Assembly (NCBI GenBank): GCA_001282665.1
Contig: LN874947.1
Location: 632,538 to 696,537 of the forward strand
DNA: 64,000 nt
From: Clostridiales bacterium mt11
Lineage (GTDB): Bacteria; Bacillota; Clostridia; Tissierellales; Tepidimicrobiaceae
Reading direction: 5' to 3'
Part shown: positions 9,053 to 17,299 of the stretch, piece by piece
Numbering within the stretch: position 1 is the stretch's first letter
How the letters are laid out: every line of letters starts with the position of its first letter
Notes under the pieces: model-generated
Databases searched by the model: none
Told to the model about the DNA's origin: nothing
Seen by the model: the letters and a program-made list of their open reading frames with translations, nothing else
Program-made: the position numbers and the translations under genes

Positions 9053-10399
9053 TTATTCCCCTATTCTTTCCTCAATGAATTTAGCCAACCCTATAGCTAT
9101 ATCCTCTATTTTCTTATGGTCTTTCCCTTCAATCATTACTCTAATAAGAGGCTCTGTTCCTGAAGGTCTTATAACAACCCTTCCTTCTCCATGAAACATT
9201 TCTTCTATCTTATTAATTTCAGATTTAATTTCTTCATCTTCTAAATAAGAACTTTTTAACTCATTTTTTACTCTTGCATTTACTAATACTTGTGGAAAAT
9301 TGGTCATTAGACTATTTAATTCTGACATGCTCTTTCCTGTTTCTTTCATGACTTGAATTAACATAATTCCTGTTAAAAGACCATCCCCTGTCGTATTATG
9401 ATCTAAAAATATAATATGGCCTGATTGCTCTCCACCTAAAGTATATCCTTTAGACAGCATCTCCTCTATTACATATCTATCTCCAACTGCCGTTTTAACA
9501 ATATCCATCCCTTTATCTTTCAGATATACGTCTAATCCCATATTAGTCATAACAGTACCTACTATGGTGTCCTTATTAAGTTTTCCTTTTTTATGCAACT
9601 CTGTACCACAAATAGATAGTATATGGTCGCCATCGATTATATCGCCTTTTTCATCTACAGCTATTAATCTATCTGCATCTCCATCAAAGGATAATCCAAT
9701 ATCAGCTTTAGTTTCCAATACCAAAGACCTAATCATAGAAGGATTAGTAGAACCACATTTTACATTTATATTGCCTCCATTTGGTTTATCGTTGATGACT
9801 ACTACTTCAGCTTTCATCTCTTTAAGGAGTTGAGGTGCAATTTTATATACAGCTCCATTTCCACAGTCAACGGCTATTTTAATTCCCTTAAAATCTCCCT
9901 CTATAACAGTTTTCAAATGCTCTGTATAATATTTATATCCATCATTTTCAATAATGGTTTGCCCTATATCTTCTTTTATAGGTCTTATTGGTATATCCTC
10001 ATCGTTTAAAATTATTCTCTCTATTTCCTCTTCTATATCATCATTAAGTTTATATCCATTTTCATTAAAAAACTTTATTCCGTTATATTCTACTGGATTA
10101 TGAGATGCTGATATAACAACACCAGCTAATCCTTCATATTTTCTAGTTAAATAAGCTACAGCTGGTGTTGGAACGATACCCAAAGATACTACATCTATTC
10201 CCATAGAGCATATTCCTGCTGTTAATGCTGCTTCTAACATATCCCCTGATTTTCTAGTATCCTTTCCAACAACAATTCTGCCTTTATTGCCTTTAGATAG
10301 CACATAGGCTCCAGCTCTCCCAACTTTGAATGCTAGCTCTGGAGTTAAATCTTTATTTGCAATTCCTCTAATTCCATCGGTGCCGAATAATTGTCCCAT
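9053..10399 (-). CDS. glmM: Phosphoglucosamine mutase
   Basis: Converts glucosamine-6-phosphate to glucosamine-1-phosphate for UDP-GlcNAc and peptidoglycan synthesis. The protein has 448 residues, the usual family length. The active-site loop is SASHNP, with the phosphorylated serine at residue 99; the metal loop is DGDADR; the sugar-binding loop is GGEQSGH; the phosphate-binding loop is RPSGTEPLIR. In many Firmicutes glmM follows cdaA-cdaR and its product interacts with CdaA. Here cdaA-cdaR lies some 13 kb away with other genes downstream, so that conserved cluster has been split. Confidence 0.95.
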   Translation of the reverse strand: MGQLFGTDGIRGIANKDLTPELAFKVGRAGAYVLSKGNKGRIVVGKDTRKSGDMLEAALTAGICSMGIDVVSLGIVPTPAVAYLTRKYEGLAGVVISASHNPVEYNGIKFFNENGYKLNDDIEEEIERIILNDEDIPIRPIKEDIGQTIIENDGYKYYTEHLKTVIEGDFKGIKIAVDCGNGAVYKIAPQLLKEMKAEVVVINDKPNGGNINVKCGSTNPSMIRSLVLETKADIGLSFDGDADRLIAVDEKGDIIDGDHILSICGTELHKKGKLNKDTIVGTVMTNMGLDVYLKDKGMDIVKTAVGDRYVIEEMLSKGYTLGGEQSGHIIFLDHNTTGDGLLTGIMLIQVMKETGKSMSELNSLMTNFPQVLVNARVKNELKSSYLEDEEIKSEINKIEEMFHGEGRVVIRPSGTEPLIRVMIEGKDHKKIEDIAIGLAKFIEERIGE

Positions 10400-10470
10400 T
10401 TTTTAACCTCCCAAATCATTCTATAACAATCTAATAATATCACAACAATAGATAATGCACAATTCCAATC

Positions 10471-11823
10471 TTAAGACTTAAAATTTTTTGCTACTCTAAA
10501 ATCCAATGCCATCTTCTTTAAAACATCCTTGTCATTTAGTTCTGGATTTTCCATTACCATTTCTAATAGGTATTCTAATATATCACCTATTATTTTCCCT
10601 TGTTCAAAACCTAAATCGATTAATTCTTTACCATTTATATCCATATGTTTTATCTCATAGGCTTCCTTATTGTTTAAAATAGCCTTAATTTCTCTTTCCC
10701 TTTCCATTATATGATCAATACTTGCATTTTTGTTAGAACATTTTATATCAGCTTTTTGAAGCGCCATTAAATTAAATATTTCATCTTTTCCAACCCGTCT
10801 GATTAACCTTTTTAATCCTTTTTCTTTGAAATCAGCATGATGGTTCATATGTTCTTTTATTAGTATGTATACTTTTTCCATCAATTCATTAGAGCATTTA
10901 AATCTTTTTAAGATACCTTTACTAATCTCTGCCCCAAGTTTTTCATGACCATAGAAATGGCCTATACCTTTTTCATCTATTTTTAACGTATGGGGTTTAC
11001 CAATATCGTGAAATAAAGCTGCTAATCTTACTTGAATTATAGGAGGGGTATTATCCAATACACATAAGAGATGATTATATACATCCCTTTCATGATGAGG
11101 ATTTTTTTGATCAAATCCAATAGCAGGTATTATTTCTGGTAACACTATATTTAAAATCTCCATATTTTCCATTATTCTAATTCCTCTAGAAGGTCTTTCA
11201 CATAAAAGTATCTTAAAGAATTCAGTTACAATCCGTTCCACACTTGCTTTAGAGATGTTTGCACCGTATCTTTTCCCTGCATGAAAAGTTAAACTTTCGA
11301 TTTTAAAATCGAACTGAGTCGAAAATCTAACTGCCCTTAGAATCCTTAAATAGTCTTCTTTAAATCTCTCTTCAGGATTACCTACGGTCTTTATTATCCT
11401 ATTTTTTAAATCCTCTCTTCCACCATAAGGATCTACAATTCCCGTCTTATGATTATATGCTATTGCATTTATGGTAAAATCTCTACGACTTAAATCATCT
11501 ATAATGTTGGAAGAAAAAGATACCCATTCAGGCCTTCTGCCATCTATATAACTTCCATCTACTCTAAAAGTAGTAACTTCCACATCACCTTCTGTTTGTG
11601 AAATAACGATGGTGCCAAATTTTTTACCAATATTGAACCTTTTCATATCATAAAATATTCTCTCTATATCATCTGGAAGAGCATTTGTGGCAATATCATA
11701 ATCTGAAGGAACTCTATTAAGAAGCATATCTCTAATAGATCCTCCCACAACATATGCCATGTATCCATTTCCTTCCAACTTATTTATTATTAAATTTACA
11801 TAATTCGGTATGGTAAATGTCAT
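10471..11823 (-). CDS. cca: CCA tRNA nucleotidyltransferase / polyA polymerase family with HD domain
   Basis: Class II nucleotidyltransferase, 450 residues. The nucleotidyltransferase head has the GGSIRDMLL motif (about 27-35) and catalytic carboxylates in DYDIATNA (41-48), followed by the conserved DPYGGREDLKNRIIKTVG and RFKEDYLRILRAVRFS blocks that bind tRNA and position the nucleotide. The C-terminal half carries an HD phosphohydrolase motif (ALFHDIGKPHT), common in bacterial Cca. It repairs or adds the 3'-CCA of tRNA; the tRNA-Leu in this window encodes its own CCA, so the enzyme may be mainly for repair or for other tRNAs. CC-only or A-only activity cannot be excluded. Confidence 0.9.
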   Translation of the reverse strand: MTFTIPNYVNLIINKLEGNGYMAYVVGGSIRDMLLNRVPSDYDIATNALPDDIERIFYDMKRFNIGKKFGTIVISQTEGDVEVTTFRVDGSYIDGRRPEWVSFSSNIIDDLSRRDFTINAIAYNHKTGIVDPYGGREDLKNRIIKTVGNPEERFKEDYLRILRAVRFSTQFDFKIESLTFHAGKRYGANISKASVERIVTEFFKILLCERPSRGIRIMENMEILNIVLPEIIPAIGFDQKNPHHERDVYNHLLCVLDNTPPIIQVRLAALFHDIGKPHTLKIDEKGIGHFYGHEKLGAEISKGILKRFKCSNELMEKVYILIKEHMNHHADFKEKGLKRLIRRVGKDEIFNLMALQKADIKCSNKNASIDHIMEREREIKAILNNKEAYEIKHMDINGKELIDLGFEQGKIIGDILEYLLEMVMENPELNDKDVLKKMALDFRVAKNFKS

Positions 11824-11900
11824 AATATCACTCCATAATTCTAGTTATTTTTAAGTATAACATAGTATAAACTACAAACAAGTAATTTTATACAAAATTT

Positions 11901-11933
11901 AAACGGCTCTCCATTTTAAATGGACAGCCGTTT
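11901..11933 (-). terminator. Terminator overlapping the end of the 132-residue gene
   Basis: Stem AAACGGCT/AGCCGTTT with an inner TCCA/TGGA pairing. The minus-strand gene stop codon lies in the loop. T/A-rich flanks on both sides would allow it to work for either strand. Confidence 0.75.
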
Positions 11934-12314
11934 TTGATTTATAATCTCTTTTTCTTTTAAATATTTAACTCTTATCAATATGTTATATAGTTCGTCTAAA
12001 GTTAATTTGGCAAAAGACTCATTCTCTATGTAGCAGCTTTTTTCATCACATTTAAGTTCTAAAAACTTTTCCAAAAATAAACTTAAAGTTTCCCTGTCAT
12101 CCCTTCCCAATAATGAATATAGACTATTAGATTTTTTCACATTATATAGAACTCTTAAAAATTTTTGCTTAATTGTCTTTTTTTCTACTTCAGAACATCT
12201 AATCTCATCATAAATATCGATTATTAAGTCTAAACATTTTATAGAACTTCTATTTTCAAAAAAATCTAATGCCATTTTCTCACAATGCGTTAGTTTTTCA
12301 TATGGCCCCCCCAT
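11916..12314 (-). CDS. Hypothetical 132-residue protein
   Basis: A start ATG at 12314 preceded by AGGGGTG gives 132 residues. The sequence is mostly helical and charged, with several cysteines (positions near 11, 24, 36, 109 and 113) but no spaced pair that looks like a zinc or cluster site. I do not recognise a domain. It is monocistronic between its own upstream region, which contains an exact TTTGTCGAA Spo0A-box-like sequence 30 bases before the start (12344-12352), and a terminator covering its 3' end. That arrangement hints at a stationary-phase or sporulation link, but this is inference. Confidence 0.65.
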   Translation of the reverse strand: MGGPYEKLTHCEKMALDFFENRSSIKCLDLIIDIYDEIRCSEVEKKTIKQKFLRVLYNVKKSNSLYSLLGRDDRETLSLFLEKFLELKCDEKSCYIENESFAKLTLDELYNILIRVKYLKEKEIINQKRLSI

Positions 12315-12343
12315 AAAAGATACACCCCTAATTTACAATGATT

Positions 12344-12352
12344 TGTCGAAGT
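12344..12352 (+). promoter_or_regulatory. Possible Spo0A box
   Basis: TTTGTCGAA matches the Spo0A-box core (TGTCGAA) exactly, about 30 bases upstream of the 132-residue gene. A 7-base core is expected by chance a few times in 64 kb, so this is only suggestive. Confidence 0.3.
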
Positions 12353-12557
12353 TGGCAAAAATATTTCCCAGGCAATTCTATAATTAGCTAAAGATTTTAT
12401 TTTCTATATATTATTTGTCTATCTTTGTACTAAACTAATATATTTAATCAAAAATTATCTGAGTTTGTAGGTACAAAGTCCTAATTATAGTATATATATT
12501 ACTACATACTATAAAATATTGCAATACTAAGGAAAATATCACCTTCGTTCACAAATA

Positions 12558-12580
12558 TAGACTTGCAATTTGCAAGTCTA
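12558..12580 (-). terminator. Terminator of the opine-dehydrogenase/B12 operon
   Basis: A perfect palindrome TAGACTTGCAA/TTGCAAGTCTA about 40 bases beyond the stop of the cobalamin-domain gene. The following T tract is weak. The 235 bases between it and the next gene start (12314) hold no further gene. Confidence 0.6.
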
Positions 12581-12618
12581 CTATCAAACTTATAAATCAG
12601 CAGAAATAAAGATGGAGA

Positions 12619-14262
12619 TTAAAATTGCTTAATCTCTTCTTTATTCATAATTCGATTTATCCTTTCTTCTTCAGATATAATCTTTTTATTGTTCTTATCA
12701 TAGGCATACATCGCTCCACTTACTATACGAGTATTTAGGGTTCCTTGGGCTGCTTTATTCCCTTTTAAATGAGGAGCATCTAATATACCAATCTTAACGG
12801 ATTTAACTAATACATCTGGATCTATTAAAGGATCTATTTTCTTTGAACCTAAAGATTTTATAGCATCGATTATTATATTTGCATCCCTTATCAATTCATT
12901 TTTTCTTCTTTGAACGTTTTTATCTTTTGTCATATCAACAGAACCCAAGAACTCATTTTTTAATATACCTCTAACTATCATACAGGATTCAATTATATCC
13001 TCTGCATTAGCTGCATGATGAGCTTCACAGAATCCTACTACATGATAAATGTGAGGCTTTATAGCCATTGCTAAATAAGCAGAAGATGCAAGTTGCCCTT
13101 TAGCCTGATACAAATTTGCTGGAAAAGAAGCGAGTCCCGCTCTAGCCTGCCTATAGACTTTAAAGTGTTTATCTTCCAAGCTTTCTATAATTTCAATCTT
13201 TGCTAACATCTTTGCTAAATCCATTTCAGGAGATATAAAAGCTGGAACATTAAACATATATTGAGCTATATAGTCCCTTACTCCCATTGCCTTAGCATTA
13301 TAGGCTGCAATATATGCAGCAGCAACTCCTATGGCATCATGGGCATCTCTTAAACTCCAATGATGAGCCTCATTTACCTCTACTGGTATATTCCTTTCTC
13401 CGTGCCATCTCATAACTTGTTGATTTTCTACTATGGCATCCTTTAACTTTCTTGGTCCTCTTTTATCCAACTCACTATACCAAAATAGTGGAACTGCACA
13501 CCAAGCATTTCCTATGTTCTCCTGAAGCATTTCTGAATATCTAACAATATTTTTAGTACCACTATAACAGCGCAATAACGGATAATTACCTCTTTGGGCA
13601 GCATCGTATAGTTTTCTAAAATCATCTTCAGATCTTAGAGGCACACCACCAGCACTATCTAGTCTTTTATCCATCTTCTCCTGCTCAAAGAAGAACTCTT
13701 GAGCATTTTGGTCTGGAGCTATGGATATGACGTCTAAAACTTTAGATTCAGAAATCTTCTCAATTGCTTCTACCGTATCCTCTATAGTAGATAAGCCGAG
13801 ATGATGTCTAAGTATTGGATAAGGATACTTGGAATTAATCCTAGATATTAAGTCCTTAGAGTATTCCTCTTCATGAGAATACTCCTTCCCTTTTAAGTAC
13901 ATCATCACTTCATCTATGTCTTCGTATCCATAAAATATCTTATTAAATATGCTGCTCTTTTCCGCAACTTTAGCTGTAGGCTCTGTTCCTCCGAACATCC
14001 ATGATATATTGGATAGGTTCTCTTCTATTATCTTATATTTTAATTCCTTTAAAATTTCTACTAAAGGTTCTGGAGTCAAACGATAGCTTAAACCTACAAT
14101 ATCAGGCTTTTTTACCTTAATCATCTCTAGCAATTCATCTATGGAAACCCCTATTCCTAAAAATTCAGTCTCATACCCTTCCTTTTCTGCTAGAGATAAG
14201 AAGTTCATGGTTCCAGCTACATGGACACAGTTTCCAATAGTACATGCAATTATCTTTTTCAT
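12619..14262 (-). CDS. Cobalamin B12-binding-domain protein, mutase-like, unknown reaction
   Basis: 547 residues. Residues 1-130 look like a cobalamin-binding Rossmann domain: an N-terminal beta strand, then GNCVHVAG, hydrophobic turns, KPDIVGLSYR and a glycine pair in WMFGGTEP. The classical base-off motif is DxHxxG; here the first position is Cys (CVHVAG), so the His is kept and the Asp is not. The C-terminal 400 residues (GGVPLRSEDDF, EVNEAHHWSLRDAHDAIG, VGFCEAHHAANAED) recall the barrel subunit of B12-dependent carbon-skeleton mutases, such as the glutamate mutase epsilon subunit, but I cannot confirm this by eye. It overlaps the stop of the upstream dehydrogenase gene at 14262 and shares its c-di-AMP riboswitch. 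Confidence 0.7.
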   Translation of the reverse strand: MKKIIACTIGNCVHVAGTMNFLSLAEKEGYETEFLGIGVSIDELLEMIKVKKPDIVGLSYRLTPEPLVEILKELKYKIIEENLSNISWMFGGTEPTAKVAEKSSIFNKIFYGYEDIDEVMMYLKGKEYSHEEEYSKDLISRINSKYPYPILRHHLGLSTIEDTVEAIEKISESKVLDVISIAPDQNAQEFFFEQEKMDKRLDSAGGVPLRSEDDFRKLYDAAQRGNYPLLRCYSGTKNIVRYSEMLQENIGNAWCAVPLFWYSELDKRGPRKLKDAIVENQQVMRWHGERNIPVEVNEAHHWSLRDAHDAIGVAAAYIAAYNAKAMGVRDYIAQYMFNVPAFISPEMDLAKMLAKIEIIESLEDKHFKVYRQARAGLASFPANLYQAKGQLASSAYLAMAIKPHIYHVVGFCEAHHAANAEDIIESCMIVRGILKNEFLGSVDMTKDKNVQRRKNELIRDANIIIDAIKSLGSKKIDPLIDPDVLVKSVKIGILDAPHLKGNKAAQGTLNTRIVSGAMYAYDKNNKKIISEEERINRIMNKEEIKQF

Positions 14263-15380
14263 TAAGCTACCACCTCTTTATCTTCTTTTTTCACAGTACC
14301 ATTTTTAGCGAATTCATGTATTTCAGGAGTAGTAAGCCCTTTTAGCCCTAATCTTTCTATAGTTCTACCTTGTTTATAAAAATCTATTCCCGTTATCAAT
14401 TCGGCTATTCTAATAATAGAATCTATAGCTGGTGTCTCTATGTTAAATTCCTTCGCTATAGATGACATAGGTATTAAACTATAAGGTACATCTTCATAAA
14501 TATATCTTATATTTAAACCCTTAGGTGCCTGTAATCCCTTATAGGCTGGATTGCTTTGAACTGCATCATATAGGGTATCTCCTTTTGCACCATAAGTATA
14601 TCCTAACCAATCCTTAGCGGATATAGTATCTACATGGAGTAAAGCTCCTATTTTCATTCTTTCATTATCCATCTTTTGGAGAAAATTTCCTATTGATGGG
14701 GTTATGCCTTCTGTATAATATTCAAAAGGCTCTCCCCTTTCTATATGTCCACTGTTTAATAGAGTTGGAGCTGGATGAAATATAGCACCATAGTTATTGA
14801 TGCTAGTCTCTATTACATCCTTTGCCGCTTTAAATTGAGGATAAGCACACTTAAGCATATCTATAACATAGTCGGTTTTTATGGATGGTATTGCCGCTAA
14901 TGTTACTTCTTTTTTTGATTTAAATATATGAGCACTGGTGCTGGAAGTCTTTCGACAGGCATATATAAAGGTTTGAGCTTCAGCTACTATTATATTTTTA
15001 TTACAGCCTTCCTGTCTAATCGTAGCGTAAACTTCTAGAGCACCTCCAGTTCTACCTGGATTTAAAACAATTATCTGTTCATCTTCTAAAAAAGGAGCCA
15101 TTTGTTTACCAATATAGTAATGTCCCATAGCTGGTACGGTCACCATAATGATATTTGCACCACTGATGGCCTCCTTTATGTTGTTTGTAACAATATTCAA
15201 ATTCCCTTGACCTTCTACCTCTCCGCTTAATTTAATACTTGGTTTTTTTATTAGTGGAAGGATATTCTTTAAAGATCTATTGTATAGGTTTACCTTATAG
15301 CCTATTAGGCTCAAATATCCTGCCAGTGCAAGGCCCCCATTTCCTGCACCAATTATTGCATAGCACAAATCTCTCTTCAT
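14262..15380 (-). CDS. NAD(P)-dependent opine (octopine/nopaline) dehydrogenase family protein
   Basis: 372 residues. Residues 8-30 form the Rossmann nucleotide fold (AIIGAGNGGLALAGYLSLIG). The C-terminal helical domain has the octopine-dehydrogenase features, including NNYGAIFHPAPTLLNSGHIE with the conserved His that acts with a following Asp region. Opine dehydrogenases reductively condense an amino acid with a 2-oxoacid, or run in reverse. The substrate here is unknown. The start ATG at 15380 is preceded by AGGAGG. It is the first gene after a c-di-AMP riboswitch and terminator, and is followed without a gap by the cobalamin-domain gene, suggesting a two-step pathway. Confidence 0.85.
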   Translation of the reverse strand: MKRDLCYAIIGAGNGGLALAGYLSLIGYKVNLYNRSLKNILPLIKKPSIKLSGEVEGQGNLNIVTNNIKEAISGANIIMVTVPAMGHYYIGKQMAPFLEDEQIIVLNPGRTGGALEVYATIRQEGCNKNIIVAEAQTFIYACRKTSSTSAHIFKSKKEVTLAAIPSIKTDYVIDMLKCAYPQFKAAKDVIETSINNYGAIFHPAPTLLNSGHIERGEPFEYYTEGITPSIGNFLQKMDNERMKIGALLHVDTISAKDWLGYTYGAKGDTLYDAVQSNPAYKGLQAPKGLNIRYIYEDVPYSLIPMSSIAKEFNIETPAIDSIIRIAELITGIDFYKQGRTIERLGLKGLTTPEIHEFAKNGTVKKEDKEVVA

Positions 15381-15432
15381 GCAATTACCTCCTATTCCGT
15401 ATTCTTACTTTTTTATTTGATATAAAATAAAA

Positions 15433-15451
15433 GACTATGGGGTCCATAGTC
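15433..15451 (-). terminator. Riboswitch expression-platform terminator
   Basis: GACTATGG/CCATAGTC perfect 8-bp stem with a 3-nt loop, followed on the minus strand by CTTTTATTTTATA. It lies between the c-di-AMP aptamer and the dehydrogenase start, as expected for a transcriptional OFF switch. Confidence 0.88.
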
Positions 15452-15465
15452 GATAAATAACAATA

Positions 15466-15597
15466 CATTATCAGTCCCCCTTCCACGCTTACGAAGTTAG
15501 CTGACGGGTTCGGGCTAAGGGATTTGCCCGTTCTTAAAGAATTCACCCCAGTTAAATGGTTCCTCCGCTTCTCTATATAAAGAATTCAGCGATTTAT
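15466..15597 (-). promoter_or_regulatory. Cyclic di-AMP riboswitch (ydaO/yuaA class)
   Basis: The minus strand contains, in order, the conserved blocks of this aptamer class: CGCTGAATTC, AAGCGGAGGAACCA, GGGGTGAAT, a variable hairpin (GGGCAAATCCCTTAGCCC), GAACCCGTCAGCTAAC and TTCGTAAGCG. The 5' CGCT pairs with the 3' AGCG to close the structure. This pattern matches ydaO-type leaders as I know them from Bacillus and Thermoanaerobacter. c-di-AMP binding normally favours the downstream terminator, here at 15433-15451. Ends of the element are approximate. Confidence 0.95.
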
Positions 15598-15957
15598 AAA
15601 TTTTATGTAACACTTCCACAATTAAAGGCTATGAGGTTTCTAGTATACAACAAAATACTTATTCCCCTATTAAAATACGCACTAATAAACCCCTTTACGA
15701 AAGTATAAGATTTATTTCAAAACCTTTTATATATTTATATTCTATATGATTATATTTGGATAGCTTTTATAAAGCATATATCCATTTCATGTAATTTTAA
15801 TTATGAATTTTAAATACATTGTATGAATTAACTTAGATTGAATAAAACGAATAGAATAAAATGAAGATCTAAAGATCTGTATAAAAATCAGCATATTAGT
15901 TTACTGAATATTATAACATATTTTATGATCCTATGCAAGAGGTAAAAATTATAAAAT
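15598..15957. other. Intergenic stretch upstream of the riboswitch
   Basis: About 360 AT-rich bases with no gene visible. It must hold the promoter of the riboswitch transcript; a TATACT hexamer preceded by TG near 15645 is a candidate, but the -35 is not convincing. Confidence 0.4.
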
Positions 15958-15991
15958 AAAGGCTGGTTTCGATATATCGAAACCAGCCTTT
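15958..15991 (-). terminator. Strong terminator of the 2-oxoacid oxidoreductase operon
   Basis: A perfect 34-base palindrome (arms AAAGGCTGGTTTCGATA and complement) four bases after the gamma-subunit stop, with T/A tracts on both sides, so possibly bidirectional. Confidence 0.85.
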
Positions 15992-15994
15992 ATT

Positions 15995-16552
15995 TTATAC
16001 TAATTCTTTCATCTGTTCTCTTGCAATTTCTGCTCCCTTTTCTAGAGCTTCTTTATTTATAGGCAATAGATGTGCTCTCTTTTCGCCAAATACCTTTGTA
16101 AATCCTTCTAATATGGATTCTAGTTCTACTGTTTTACTAGCCTCTATATAAGCTCCTAACATTACCATATTTGCAACTCTACTGTTACCTATTTTATCCG
16201 CTATTTCATTAGCAGGAATATAGTATACCTCTATATCATCCCTCTTTGCTTTTTTATCAATTAGAGATGAGTTTATAAATAGCTTTCCATCTTTTTCAAC
16301 GAAATCTTCAAACTTATCTAAAGATGGTCTATTCATTACTATCGCTGCTGTAGAATTAACTACTACTGGTGAACCTACAGCTTCACTAGATATTATGACA
16401 CCGCAGTTGGCTGTACCACCACGCATCTCTGGCCCATAAGAAGGTAGCCAAGATACGTTTTTGTTTTCTATCATGCCTGCATAAGTTAATAATTGACCTA
16501 TAGCCATTACTCCTTGTCCGCCAAATCCGGCCATTACTACTCTTTCTTCCAT
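15995..16552 (-). CDS. 2-oxoacid:ferredoxin oxidoreductase, gamma subunit
   Basis: 185 residues, the usual size for a separate gamma subunit. The N-terminal GFGGQGVMAIGQLLTYAG is the conserved glycine-rich loop of this family, and WLPSYGPEMRGGTANC is the second signature block. Together with the alpha and beta subunits and the small ferredoxin it oxidatively decarboxylates a 2-oxoacid with CoA and reduces ferredoxin. It follows the beta gene with no gap and is the last gene before the terminator at 15958. Confidence 0.9.
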   Translation of the reverse strand: MEERVVMAGFGGQGVMAIGQLLTYAGMIENKNVSWLPSYGPEMRGGTANCGVIISSEAVGSPVVVNSTAAIVMNRPSLDKFEDFVEKDGKLFINSSLIDKKAKRDDIEVYYIPANEIADKIGNSRVANMVMLGAYIEASKTVELESILEGFTKVFGEKRAHLLPINKEALEKGAEIAREQMKELV

Positions 16553-17299
16553 TTATTCCACCTCCTCTGGTCTTCTAAAGTTTCCTAGAGGATAATATGG
16601 TATCATATTGTCTTCCAACCACTTTAATGCTTCTGAAGGAGTTAATCCCCAGTTTGTTGGGCAAGTAGATAATACTTCTACTATTCCAAATCCTTTACCA
16701 TCTAATTGTATTTGGAAACATTCTTTTATAGCCTTTTTTGCCTTTCTAATATTAGCTGGTGTATTTACGGCTACTCTTTCTACGAATTTAGCTCCATCTA
16801 TTGTAGCTAACATTTCTGCTATTCGTATTGGTTTACCACAATGGGCTTCATCTCTACCATAAGGTGCTGTAGTAGCTTTCTGTCCTACTAATGTGGTAGG
16901 TGCCATTTGACCTCCTGTCATTCCATATATAGCATTATTTACAAATATTGTGGAGATTTTTTCTCCCCTGTGAGCTGCATGGACTATTTCAGCTGTTCCT
17001 ATAGAAGCTAAATCACCATCTCCCTGATAGGTAAATACAAAATTCTCAGGTCTTACCCTTTTTATACCTGTACCTACTGCTGGTGCTCTTCCATGAGCTG
17101 CCTCGTGCATATCACAGTTAAAGTAATTGTATGCAAGTACTGAGCAACCTACTGGAGCTACACCTATGGCTTCATCTAATACTCCTAGTTCCTCTAAAGA
17201 TTCTGCTACTAATCTATGAATTATCCCATGAGTACAACCAGGACAATAGTGAGTCTGGGCGTCGGTCAATCCTCTGGTCTTTTGAAATACTACTGCCAT
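16553..17299 (-). CDS. 2-oxoacid:ferredoxin oxidoreductase, beta (thiamine pyrophosphate) subunit
   Basis: 248 residues. The TPP/Mg motif runs from GDGDLASIG to NNAIYGMTGGQ, and HYCPGCTHG carries two of the cysteines that in homologues help hold a [4Fe-4S] cluster. This subunit binds thiamine pyrophosphate and the 2-oxoacid. Its ATG overlaps the alpha-subunit stop at 17299. Sequence alone does not separate 2-oxoisovalerate from 2-oxoglutarate use; the butyrate-kinase neighbours favour branched-chain 2-oxoacids. Confidence 0.9.
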   Translation of the reverse strand: MAVVFQKTRGLTDAQTHYCPGCTHGIIHRLVAESLEELGVLDEAIGVAPVGCSVLAYNYFNCDMHEAAHGRAPAVGTGIKRVRPENFVFTYQGDGDLASIGTAEIVHAAHRGEKISTIFVNNAIYGMTGGQMAPTTLVGQKATTAPYGRDEAHCGKPIRIAEMLATIDGAKFVERVAVNTPANIRKAKKAIKECFQIQLDGKGFGIVEVLSTCPTNWGLTPSEALKWLEDNMIPYYPLGNFRRPEEVE

